Assembly: GCA_022661535.1 (NCBI GenBank)
Contig: JAKULF010000005.1
Location: 4,216,001-4,280,000 of the forward strand
Length of the DNA: 64,000 nt
DNA from: Eutypa lata
Taxonomy: Eukaryota; Ascomycota; Sordariomycetes; Xylariales; Diatrypaceae
Direction of reading: 5' to 3'
The position numbers and the translations under genes were made by a program. The notes below the pieces were generated by a model. The model had not been told where the DNA came from. It saw nothing but the letters and a program-made list of their open reading frames with translations, and searched no databases. Within the stretch, counting starts at the first letter, position 1. The number at the start of each line of letters is the position of its first letter. Below, piece by piece: positions 48,918 to 59,066 of this stretch.

Positions 48918-49214
48918 ATGACCAACAACTACGAAGCATTTGCAAAGCTCATTGTTGAGCAGTCTGCTCAGGACAAACGTGCTCAGCCATGGAAGGGTAA
49001 CGTGAAGACGTCAATTGCGGCTCATGACGAAGAATGGGTCGAAATCGATACCTCAATTGACAACAACTGTGAGGTGGATGTTCGAACTAATGCCTTCCCC
49101 CTAGAGAAGGCGGATGTTCGAATGAACGCTTTCCCCATGGGCACGATGGACATTCGCACGAACTCCTTTCCAATGGGAGGTGTCGCTGCTGTGGCCAGCT
49201 CACCACTTACCTAA
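48918..49214 (+). CDS. 98-aa peptide with three 12-residue repeats, precursor-like
   Basis: I do not recognise this protein. The first ATG in frame is 48918. Residues 1-53 form a charged, soluble leader-like part (starting MTNNYEAFAKLIVEQ) without a signal peptide. Residues 54-89 are three tandem 12-mers of the form D-[VI]-R-[TM]-N-[AS]-F-P-[LM]-x-x-x. A short tail, AAVASSPLT, follows. The three 36-nt units differ mainly at silent third positions (cga/cga/cgc, ttc/ttc/ttt, ccc/ccc/cca) while the D-x-R-x-N-x-F-P core is kept, which argues for selection on the protein. There are no KR sites and no CAAX end, so it is neither a dikaritin-type precursor nor an a-factor. Its neighbour is the divergent asaB-type gene. 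Confidence 0.6.
   Translation: MTNNYEAFAKLIVEQSAQDKRAQPWKGNVKTSIAAHDEEWVEIDTSIDNNCEVDVRTNAFPLEKADVRMNAFPMGTMDIRTNSFPMGGVAAVASSPLT
49077..49184 (+). repeat. Three 36-nt in-frame coding repeats
   Basis: Exact period of 12 codons (49077-49112, 49113-49148, 49149-49184) within the repeat-peptide gene. The units have diverged in sequence but not in length. Confidence 0.9.
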
Positions 49215-51369
49215 TCACGTCCCGTATGCATCATATATCTTCTTATTGCTATACTGGTTACCATTGTGCTCAATTGCTAAGATATAATTCCTAGTTGCGA
49301 CAGTGGTTTTGAGTTGATGTTTGTTTAATGACTTATATGGTCTGTTTGCCCTATGTGAACTCGAGGCGGTTCCCGAAACATCTGGTGAAGATTAAGATGC
49401 TTTATAATAGTCTTCATGTCACCTCGGGTTCGGCATTGATTTTAAAGATGGAGAAGTGTTAGGATAGAATACTCGCGCATATAATTGTGTATTCAGAATA
49501 ACACTTATTTTCGTGATAATTGTCTTGTTTACTATAGGTTCACAACTCCAAAAAGAAACTCGAGTAAATTAATGTCCAGGTTTGTATACCAGTTTGTAAA
49601 CAGTTATAATTTAAATTTATTAGTTTAACCATGCGCAGGATATAAGCTGTTACTACTGTGCAAAACTGAGACGCGGAACGATTTTACAGCATTTAATACT
49701 TAAACATTAACAAGAGCTAATGCCTGGACAGAAACTGCATTAAAACTACTCAAGAGTATCTTTAATTATCTTTGCTAATAATTCAACGGTTATAATGGGC
49801 TTTCTTATCGGCTATGCTTATGAGCTAAAAATAACAAGACGAAGGATCTTTATGAAACTCATAAATATATTACCTAGTATGGTTACGTTTAATCTCTAAT
49901 TTCATTATTCTGATCAAGAAGTGCTATTAAAGGTTGAATTGTAATATGTATAAGCTTAAATGCGTACAGCTCCAGCTTTAAACCGCATACTCACTTTGCT
50001 TTAGATCAGCCCGTTCGTCACCTCACTTTAGTCGCCAAGATTGTAATTGGCTAGGGAATCGTACTAGCATGATACATATATCGCCATACTTTTTTATATA
50101 GGCTGATATGTATATATGCAGGTATGCAATGGCCAATATATGGTCTTTTTGGTAATATGTAACGATTTGTCGATCCGTTATATATTTTTCCTTATAAATT
50201 ATATTGGGCTTGATGTATAAAAACGCTAATACAATTCCTTAGCCAATTACAGTCTTGGCAACCAGAGTGAGGTAACGAACGGGCTGATCTAAAGCAGAGT
50301 GAGTACCAAGTTATTAACACTTAAAAAGGCTGCACTCAAGGTTTATTTTTGATTCAGCCACTGACGTCGCTAGCTGCAGCATCTTGAGAATACTGCACGC
50401 CAACGACCGCCTAGCTGCCTATGCGAGTGTCTTTAGTGAAATGGATGAAAATGGGCCTCGTTGAGAAATCAATGGCTAAGTGTAAATAAAAATAAACTCA
50501 CACCACGACGCCTTCCCCCCCATCCTTCCTTTTATCTTTCCTTGAACTAAGTTTGCCCTCTTCGTATTTCAGCCCATACACATGCTTGCATTGTATTTCT
50601 TAAGTTCGGTCGCATCTTATAAGCACTAAAACCACCACTCTAATTGGACAATGCAACACGCCTCAGACCAAGAACATGATTATCAGCACCTGATAAGCAA
50701 CACATATATTATATTGTAACACCAGACGGAAAGCCTTCGGTGTGGTTTCACACAGCCTGCAGATAACATAATTACTATTTGTATACATTCTTTGAAGCCG
50801 CTACAGTGATGGTTCTGGAGTTTAATTTAGCAACAACTTGGCCATTAAGCCTTGCGCCCAATGAGCCGAGTACTACCTACGTAGCAGGCTGCAGCTACAG
50901 GGATAGTAAAGTATCACAACATGAGTAGGATGTGGTTCTTTCTCTCAGCAGCCTTAACTTGGCAAATCAGTGGACTTGAAGCGCCTTTGAAGATCGACAA
51001 GATCACCAAGATGGGGGGGGGGGAGGATAGGGGGTATGAATAAACACTTATGCTTACTACTATCTAACCAATGAGGATGAACAGAACAATTTATAGTAAC
51101 CTTAAGGAAGATATATCAGGCAGATTTACTCTAATGGTTTTCCTTTGGCCCCTCGGCACAAGTTATAACGGCTTTATGATGCCAAATCAAAGCACCCACA
51201 AACCCAAAAGAATGCGATTCGCAGAGTAATTAAACTGAGTGACAAAAAGATTGAGCTCGTTAGCATCTTAGTAGCTTTATTGGACTCTTTGCTACTTCTA
51301 CTTAACAAGTTCTTCAACATCACTGGCTCAGCTGAGACCTCTTGCCAACATCTCATACGGTCGTTGACT
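49215..51369. other. Long intergenic region with a MITE
   Basis: About 2.1 kb without a supported gene. It contains the 314-bp TA-flanked MITE at 49990-50303 and a G-run near 51014. The last part is the 5' flank of the membrane-protein gene. Confidence 0.6.
49990..50303. mobile_element. MITE with long terminal inverted repeats and TA target duplication
   Basis: The left end CTCACTTTGCTTTAGATCAG and the right end (reverse complement CTCACTCTGCTTTAGATCAG) continue as inverted repeats for about 67 bp, with roughly eight mismatches, mostly C/T or G/A. Both ends are bordered by TA (49988-49989 and 50304-50305), the target of Tc1/mariner/pogo-type transposases. The 180-bp interior is AT-rich and non-coding, so the element is non-autonomous. 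Confidence 0.88.
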
Positions 51370-52790
51370 ATGGCTAACATTGAGGCTTTCACCTTGCTCG
51401 CCTTAGCTCTCGTCATCATGATCATCAGAGTGTGGGCGCGATGGAATCAAGTGGGGCCATCCAATTGGCAGCTTGATGACTACTTGATGCCCTTGACTGG
51501 AGTAAGTTATATATATGTTGAAGCTCAGAAACACGGTGTGGGATGTTTCTTCACCACGTTCGTGGACAAACTAATTATCCTTCGACGGAGTTTAGGTTGC
51601 TTTTACGCTCGAAACCGTGGCGGCATATCTCGTCGGAGCTCTCTTCAACGGCCTTACGAATTGCTACATGACAGATGAAGAGCGCGCATCACTGGATCCG
51701 ACTTCAAAGGAGTACTTCAATCGTCAATGGGGCTCCAAGATCCAGCTTATCGGCTGGTCCTTATATGCTTTTATCCTTTGGGCTCTGAAATTTTGCGTCA
51801 CAGTGTTCTACGGACGACTGACGTCAGTGCTTCTCTTAACCCTCGGGGATACCTAAAGACACTGACTAGTAATAGAGCTGGGTTGGGGCACTTGAACTTG
51901 CGTGTGCGAATTGCATATGTTCTTCTTGGTGTGACCTATATCTCAGTAGCTCTTTCGATTCTTCTAGGATGCCAGCCCATGTCAAAATATTGGCAGATAC
52001 ATCCTAACCCAGGTAGTACGTGATATGACCGTGGAGCCCTACTAAAAAGGCTGATGCTTAATCAGCTCTCTGTCAACCGACAAATTCAAAGCTGAATGTC
52101 TATATGGTGGCGATACCAAATATATTAACGGATACATATCTGTTGTCTATCCCCTTTCCGGTATGATCCCGTATGATCTATCAAGTTAAACGGGGAACTA
52201 ACAAGTATAGCTTCTTTGGGTTGTAAATATTAGCCTACGCCGCAAACTTGTACTTATGATCTTATTTAGTGGCGCTTTCTTTATCATGGCAGCAGCCATT
52301 ATTCGAACTGTTTTACTGCTACGTGTAAGTAATCCCCATATGAGAGAAAGCTTTTTTAATTATTGTGCTTCAAAGGTTCAGGGGTTGACGACTCTTTCTC
52401 TAGGCCGGCCCTGAAGGTGCGCTAGTCGGGAGTCAATGGGCATGCCGTGAGACCTTTGTTGCGATAGTTGTCTCCAATGTCCCAATCATCCAGCCATTCT
52501 TAGCTACAGCTGCAAACAAAACCAAACTTAGCACTCTATTTAGCAAATCAGCAAAGAGTACAGAAAGCTATGAACTTGAGGGGAGGAGCGACGGTCGCGT
52601 TTTCAAGGTTTCTCGAAAAAAGGGTACACATCCCCTATCTCTCCCTCAAGGTACTGCCTGGGATAGCAACGAGCACATCCTTGGCGAATGTACGACAGGT
52701 GCATCCAATGTGCCGCCTGTGGACTCAAACAAGATCCTCATATCGTCAGAATTTGCCGTTACGACGAAACAACATGGGGAATTGGCCTAA
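51370..52790 (+). CDS. Fungal-rhodopsin-domain (PTH11-related) seven-helix membrane protein
   Basis: Model with six exons: 51370-51501, 51596-51822, 51876-52012, 52066-52160, 52211-52324 and 52404-52790, giving 363 aa. All joins are in phase. The order of features fits the fungal rhodopsin-domain family of plasma-membrane proteins: a first helix IEAFTLLALALVIMIIRVWAR, then NWQLDDYLM, a charged loop, then LRVRIAYVLLGVTYISVALS. LLGCQPMSKYWQIHPNPG..CQP, TDTYLLSIPFPLLW, SLRRKLVLMILFSGAFFIMA and WACRETFVAIVVSNVPIIQP follow. The soluble C-tail (about 100 residues) ends near ILISSEFAV, as in relatives. No CFEM domain is present. Some relatives sense surfaces or nutrients; the ligand here is unknown. 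It is the first intact gene downstream of the repeat-peptide gene. Confidence 0.9.
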
Positions 52791-53833
52791 TGGTGGAATA
52801 GAGGACTGTAGGTCATAAATAAGGGTTCCCATCCGTAGATAATATGAGCGAAGATCCTAAGCGATGAGTGTCAATATTCGGTGGGGCAGTGCTATACCGC
52901 GGTATTGTTACGGATGCCAATAAGCAATGGATTGTAGCAGAATCTCTGCTATGGAAGATGATGTTGAATCACGTAAGGAGAGAATTCAACGCCCCAAGGG
53001 AGCGGAAGCTCTAGACTACACCAGCTACCTAAATGGGAGACAGATATTGCGACATGAATCCAGAGATCGAGGAGTTGCTGTATTTTCTATAAAGAATAAT
53101 TACCGCGGAATGGCTATTACAGGAAGAGGCTCCAATATAGGACGAGCTTTTCACTGAGCGTACAACCCAAGGGAAGCTTATTTTGGTATTTGATTATAAT
53201 AATAGGTAAAAACATAGAACCAGTCATCCTTTGGTTTGCTATAACTATAGTGAAATCCCCAGTATATGACGCGTTCAGTGACTTCTTCACATCGATAGAG
53301 TTCTCGTGTTACTTAATAGTCGACATCAAATCAGTAATCATTTTGTTGGATTCGGCGATCTGACTGTTTTTCTCTTGGATCATTCCACCGTTCTCTATAA
53401 TCGAGCCAACCTTTTTATATCTGACACAAGGAAACCCAATATTAATGTTCCCCTATTCAGGTCTCAGTTGGCACTCTGTGAACTGATTATCTAAAGGAAT
53501 AGAAGGTAAAATGTACGACTATCCACCGTAGTAAAACATCTTCGCTAACCTCTCGAGAAGAGGTTAGAGATACGTGAACGGACGTAAAAGCAGGAATCTG
53601 AGAACGCATCTAGAGCGCCCACGAACAGCGGTGGAAAGCTAATGGAGTTATAAACTGGATGGGTGGTGTTAGTAGATAGATTAAGTATCTAAGTACGTTA
53701 TATTCATTCTAATGTTTAGGCAGGTAGATAGATGCAGGGCGCTTAGCACACACATGGCTAACGGATTATGAACTTGCATTCCTTCCTTCCTTCCTTCCTT
53801 TCTTCCAAAGCAAAACCAAATTTCAAAATCAGA
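52791..53833. other. Intergenic, no gene seen; CCTT microsatellite
   Basis: About 1 kb between the membrane-protein gene and the 3' end of TYR1. A 76-codon open frame at 52927-53157 has no family signal. A (CCTT)5-type run at 53779-53801 lies just past the TYR1 stop. Confidence 0.5.
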
Positions 53834-55736
53834 TCAATCCTTCGTGCTCTCCATGACGGTCTTCACCATAGCACTGCCGACCTTGATGGCGTCAGCGAAG
53901 CGGGGCTCGAAGAAGCGCTGGGTCACGACGAAGCGCTCGCGCCAGGTGTCGAAGTGGCCGAGGCCGACGCACTCGGCCCAGCCGCGGGCGGCGAAGGTGA
54001 ACTCGAGGTCCTCGGAGCGGAAGGTGTGGTCGCGGACGCCGACGCGGACGGCGGCCTCGAGGCGCGCGCGGCTGCGGAACAGGTGCTCCGCCACGCCGAG
54101 CCAGAGCCGGAACAGCGGCGTGCTGCAGATCATGTGGTCGTAGGGGACGATGCCCAGGGCGCTCCAGCAGTCGACCATGGCCAGCAGGCTGAGGTGGTTG
54201 TTGGGCAGGGCCTCGTCGGAGCGGATGGCGGAGGCCCCCGCGTTCAGGCTGAACTGGTCGAGGACGCGGTCGTCGAGCAGGGGCGCGGCGCCCCACCGGC
54301 ACGCGGGGTCGCCGTCGGCGCCGAAGACCTTCTCGCGGGCGGCGAGGACGCGCGCGCGCAGCTCGTCCTCGTGGCCCCCCAGCATCAGCTTGTAGAGCTC
54401 GGTGACGGAGCGGGCGTACTGGGCGATCTGCTTGCGCGCCTCCGGGTTGAGGATCGCGAGCCCCGCGTACACGTGCCACTTCTGGTTGTAGATGCGCATC
54501 ATCAGGTTGATCTTGACGTTCTCGATGCCGCCGACGTAGCGCGCGCCCTCCCAGGGGAACTGCGCCGTCGCGTGCCACGCCTTGCCCATGCTGAGGAAGG
54601 CCGCGTGCGTCACCGCCTGCGTGTCCGCCGTGATGCGGTCGTGCTCGTGCGCCGTCAGGTACACGTGCTTGGCGCGGAGGCACCGCAGCACCGTCTCTAC
54701 CTTGGTGAACGACGCGTCCGAGGCGCGGTGTTTGATCAAGACCTTTACACAACACAAGTCATTAACGCAAAGAGCACGTTGGCAAAAAAAGACACGATGG
54801 TAGGACTGCGTTTACCAGAGGCTGGTCCTTCGAGTCAACTCCCGGGCCGTGTAGAGAGTGACAGGAGACAATGTCTACATCTGCTGGCAGATGGTCCTCG
54901 AAGGCCTTGATCTCGGGATCTTTACAGGACGTTTGGCCCCCGACAATAGCGTTTTGTTTGGTCGCTGTGTCGAATCATACTTGTCAGACACGGCTTAGGT
55001 ATAGACAACAAAGAACTACGGGTGCATACAAGGGCCGTACACGGCTACCACACGATCAATGACGGCGGCTTCTACACTGTAGATGATGTAGTCACTGGCT
55101 CGGGACACGAGGTGGCCGTTTCGAAGTATTTGTATATTGGTCTAGATACCTCTCAGCGCTCGCTTCATCTGAGTATGGAATAGCTACAACAATGTACCCT
55201 ACTCGCGAACTCCTCACATAAGCTGTCATAATATTCATCCTTATCGCAGGCCATAACTCTATCCAGCAGGCACGGATTAGTATCCGCGCAAAAATGGGAA
55301 TGTCGAATATGAAACCTGTAGATGGAACGTTAGCATCAAGCCGTCATCCAAACTGATAGAACAAGAGTAGATATAATAATATGTGCTTCAGACAAAAATA
55401 AAAAGGTAGCTGAGATTTAACATCATGGAAAGCCAACAACCAGCCGGGAACCAGAATGGCCCGAATCCAGCCAATTGAAGACAATACTCGAGCCAAATGC
55501 ACTCAAGTCATCATTGCAAATAGTATGTGAAGAGGGGATAGAGATGTAGTCGACTTACCATATTATTTTCAAGGAAGAGCGTGTGCTGTCCTTGTTAGCC
55601 GTGGGGAGATTTACCTCCAACCAGCGTCACTGAGCCTTCTCGCATACATCTTCCCCATATCGCCCATGCCAATAATGCCTACGACGAAGTCCTCCATTCC
55701 TGGAGGCACGTCTGTGGTCGTGGGAGTCGCCGTCAT
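53834..55736 (-). CDS. TYR1: Prephenate dehydrogenase (NADP+)
   Basis: It converts prephenate to 4-hydroxyphenylpyruvate in tyrosine synthesis, in the cytosol. Model with five exons: 55736-55615, 55258-55198, 55141-55030, 54964-54816 and 54742-53834, giving 450 aa, close to yeast Tyr1. The N-terminal Rossmann motif is GIIGMGDMG at residues 20-28. SRASDYIIYSVEA, AIVGGQTSCKDPEIKAFE and CHSLHGPGVD follow. The C-terminal dimerisation/catalytic domain begins with ITADTQAVTHAAFLSMGKAW and includes RYVGGIENVKINLMMRIY, NNHLSLLAMVDCW and YDHMICSTPLFRLWLG. Intron 1 is unusually long (356 nt). The last exon is strongly GC-rich while exons 1-4 are not. It is divergent from ATS1. The large GC-rich exon carries long shadow frames on both strands. 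Confidence 0.94.
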
Positions 55737-56180
55737 CTTGGAATCAATAGCTGGAGAAGCACCTTGAAGATATCGAGGTCTCTACTATGCAATTGAGCTT
55801 TCTGCGATAGTGCAGTGGGATGTGAGTCACATTATTCAAGCTCACACCCATCCGCATTCGCTGATGTGAGAACAGTTGAACTTTGGTTTGGAAGAGAAGT
55901 GGGAAGGAAAAGAGAAGAAAGAGAAAAAAAAAATTAGGAAGATCGCAGTCAAATGTAAGGTGCGAAAGTGGGGACAGTCGGCACTAGACTAGCGTGAAGT
56001 ATTATTTCAGTGTGGCTAGGTATACTCCGGTCTCTGTGGCTCGTTACTAACGAACTAGATTAGTGCCATAAGCCACTTTTGATTAATCATTAGGTACACC
56101 CCGAATTTGCACGTATTATATTATGAGGCGAAAATATATGATATTATAAACCGAATGTGCGGAGGAATAAAAAAAATACC
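55737..56180. promoter_or_regulatory. Divergent promoter of TYR1 and ATS1
   Basis: 444 bp between the two start codons. A purine run on the + strand (about 55891-55937, GAAGAGAAG- and AAAAAAAA-rich) is a pyrimidine tract on the TYR1 coding strand, as often found near fungal transcription starts. Confidence 0.5.
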
Positions 56181-57275
56181 ATGGAAGGACTATTTGCACT
56201 AGGTTCTAACGGCTCCGGACAGCTCGGGATCGGGCACAAGGAAGACGTCTCCGTGCCAAAGCAAGTGCTTTTCGAGCATCCCCTACCAAGAGACGATGAA
56301 ATTGTGAAGATCGTTGCGGGCGGAAACCATACAATCCTGGTCACAAAATCTGGAAGAGCATATTGGAGCGGTGACTCATCTACGGGCGCCTGCGGCATCG
56401 TTGGTGATCCCGACAGTGTCGACTCGCCGCCCATGTTTCGCCAGGTGGTCCTCTCGAAGACGGAGTCTCTCGGCCCGGTTGCGGACGTGGCTTGCACGTG
56501 GGACTCTTCTATATTTACACTACGTGACTTAGAAGGCAAGGCTACAAAGGTGTATACTTGCGGTGGTGAAAGCACCGAGCCACGTTTACTAGCCGATTTT
56601 CCTCCTATCGGATCAGAAGTTCGAGGTCTTGCGGCTGGCTTTCGTCATGTTGTCGCAGTGTTGAACAACGGGGATATGTACGGGTGGGGAAATGGCCGTA
56701 AAGGTCAACTAGGTGTCTTGGAGGGAAGTACGGCTGATGCCAAAGGTGTTATCCAGCGCCCTACAAAGATCCAAGGTGTTAGCTTCCCCGTGGCTAAGGC
56801 AGTCTGCTGCCAATACACGACCTGTCTCATAGCTGAGCCAGGGGATGGTCAGATAGCCGTACTAGGGGCCGAAAAGTGGGCTCTGAAAAGCTCCGCACCA
56901 CCGGCAGTACCGAACTGGAAAACAATTACCGCTAGCTGGGGAGGCATCTACATTCTTAAATACGACGGCATGCTGGAGGCTTGGGGACGAGATGACCATG
57001 GCCAATTACCTCCACCCGCAGTACCGAGGGTAGAAAGCATTTCGGCGGGGAGCGAGCACATCGTAGCGTTCACTGACGAAAGAGAAGTTGTGTCATGGGG
57101 GTGGGGCGAGCATGGGAACTGCGGACCTCAAACTGAGAGGTTTGGAGATGTTAAGGGGCGGTGGAACACCATCGCATCGTTAAAGAATCTACCTGAAGGC
57201 TCGGAGATAGCATTGGTTGGGGCAGGATGTGCAACAAGCTGGATTCATATTACAGCAGATGGTATATTTCTTTAG
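56181..57275 (+). CDS. ATS1: RCC1-repeat protein, Ats1 homologue
   Basis: A single exon of 364 aa starting at ACCATGG (56181). The GTG 24 nt upstream is not a plausible start. RCC1-type propeller blades are visible: LFALGSNGSGQLGIGH near the start, AGGNHTILVTKSGRAYWSGD, AAGFRHVVAVLNNGDMYGWG, NGRKGQLG, KYDGMLEAWGRDDHGQL, AGSEHIVAFTDEREVVSWGW and GEHGNCGP. Yeast Ats1 (alpha-tubulin suppressor) works with Kti11 in tRNA wobble-uridine modification and diphthamide synthesis. The length fits this family better than nuclear RCC1. It is convergent with RAD9, the stops being 131 bp apart. Confidence 0.85.
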   Translation: MEGLFALGSNGSGQLGIGHKEDVSVPKQVLFEHPLPRDDEIVKIVAGGNHTILVTKSGRAYWSGDSSTGACGIVGDPDSVDSPPMFRQVVLSKTESLGPVADVACTWDSSIFTLRDLEGKATKVYTCGGESTEPRLLADFPPIGSEVRGLAAGFRHVVAVLNNGDMYGWGNGRKGQLGVLEGSTADAKGVIQRPTKIQGVSFPVAKAVCCQYTTCLIAEPGDGQIAVLGAEKWALKSSAPPAVPNWKTITASWGGIYILKYDGMLEAWGRDDHGQLPPPAVPRVESISAGSEHIVAFTDEREVVSWGWGEHGNCGPQTERFGDVKGRWNTIASLKNLPEGSEIALVGAGCATSWIHITADGIFL

Positions 57276-57406
57276 GCGCCTTACATATTTCTCTCGCAAA
57301 AGCAGTCTCAGCAAAGCAGCACATGGCTCAACAACATATTGGCATTCCATCATTCAGCAACAAATAACACTGGACCCGGGGGCCGCTGTCTACTCCGGTA
57401 ATCTTC

Positions 57407-59066
57407 CTATTCGCCGAACAGCCCAAACTTCCTGACATCTGATAGTCGTTGGGTTGGCTCGAATTGTGAAGGCAGCTCGGCAGCTGCATCGGGATTGGTA
57501 GGCTCGTCCTGGTTAGCAATCATGGACCTCATATTCATAGTCGATTGACGCTACGTGGCTCTGTTAGCTACTTATGTTGAAGCAGAAGCATGGTCGAAAA
57601 AACAAGAACAAGAAAACATTGAAACCTACTTGAATGCCACTAGCGTCCCACTCGAGCCTCGCATTCTCCTCTTCATCCTCATCTTCGCCAGGGTTCACAG
57701 GTTCCCATTGGTCATCGTTATCTTGAGTAACGAAGAGGGACTCATCTTGCAGAGTAGCTGGAGGGGGGCGTTGTGATGGACGAGTGATGGACGGTCGAAG
57801 GGAGAGCATGGGGTTGGCTTGTGCTGCGGGTTGTTGCACCGGCTGTGGAGCTGACCCAGGAGCACGGGAGGTTGCTCGACTGGCACTGGCCTCGAGTTGA
57901 TGTCTAGGTGCTTTAGCATTGGCACGAGGCCTTTTCGCCTTTTGACCTGGCGCCCCTCGCTCACCAACTGTCATCAGGAGGAACTCGCATTTAATCTCGG
58001 CGCCGTCATACTTCAGTTGCATTGGCTGAGATGGCACTGAGTAAGTCGCAGTAATCTCGCTTCCTAAGATGCCTGCGTGATGTATGATGGCCCTAAAGTC
58101 CTTGACGCTGATGACGATATGAATATTTTCTTCCTCGGCTTCGAAGCTCTCAAACTCATCCCGTTCAACAGCGATGGATGTGTGAAGAGGTTTCTTCAAT
58201 ACCTCTTAAAATGATTGTTAGCGTCCACTACAAGAATGGGGAGCCTATCTCTTACCATCACCACGGACCACTTTCTCGGTGAAGCAGGTGAGATTAACAA
58301 ACTGGTCATCGTCCGAGTGGATATCGAGATACTCAATCCCAGGTCCAAAATGATCCATAAGTTGACGCAAGGTTCTGGAAGAGATGGACCAGTGGTTTAT
58401 GGCCTGTTCACTATCGAACTTGGCACGGACGGGCGGGACAGCCTCGTAGGGTAGTTTATACTTGGTGGTTATGCCTAGTCTACAGTTAACCCTAGATGCT
58501 CTAGCGGATCTCAAAAATGGAGGCATACCATTTCTGAAAACAATCCTAGCAATGAATCTGCTGTTCTTGCCAGGTTCATCAACTATAGCTACGTCGCATC
58601 TATCAATGGTAGTGCCTTTCTCTTGATCGTGGAGGGGATCACTATTTCTTGGTCGAAACAAGGACTGGAGCGCCTAGCATGTGTCTTAATAAGAGAAAAT
58701 TTAGTAGATTAGGTATAGTGTTATGTGATAGCCTACCTTATTGTAAAGTTTACAGAAAAACTTCTCACGATAGGGACCTGTTCCCTCATATTGGTATGCC
58801 GAGAAGAACCGAGTAGTTGTAAATGAAAAGTTGACATGTGCTGTTTTCGTTAGGTTTATGGTGGATATGGTAAACTGAACAAGGGTGGTTGTAATGTTAG
58901 CATTCAGAGGGGAAATCGGTGTTTTTGGAAGAGGAAACACGACTAAACTTACTTGATTCCTCTTGGCGTTAAGAGTGACTTCATCGCTGAACTTGCCTAG
59001 GCAAGCAAGTGCATCTCGCAATACACTGACTCCTTCCTCGCTCAGCGTAAATCTTAGAACCGGCAT
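57407..59066 (-). CDS. RAD9: Checkpoint clamp subunit Rad9 (9-1-1 complex)
   Basis: Rad9 forms the PCNA-like ring with Rad1 and Hus1 that signals DNA damage in the nucleus. Model with six exons: 59066-58953, 58874-58737, 58673-58529, 58474-58256, 58204-57630 and 57550-57407, giving 444 aa. The PCNA-like part includes MPVLRFTLSEEGV at the start, FTTTRFFSAYQYEG.GPYREKFFCKLY, FRNGITTKYKLPYE across intron 3, HWSISSRTLRQLMDHFGPG and IHIVISVKDFRAIIHHAG. The C-terminal third is a disordered, Pro/Ala/Gln-rich tail with acidic and Ser/Thr stretches. It ends RKFGLFGE, a conserved tail end. Intron 3 is 54 nt and happens to be open in frame, so it can be missed. Confidence 0.92.

Noticed and set aside
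53768..54910. Long open frames on the plus strand (380 codons) and in a second minus frame (287 codons) over TYR1 exon 5
   Set aside because: Shadows of the GC-rich exon; composition is Arg/Ala/Val-rich and they cross TYR1 introns, whereas the TYR1 frame matches prephenate dehydrogenase throughout.
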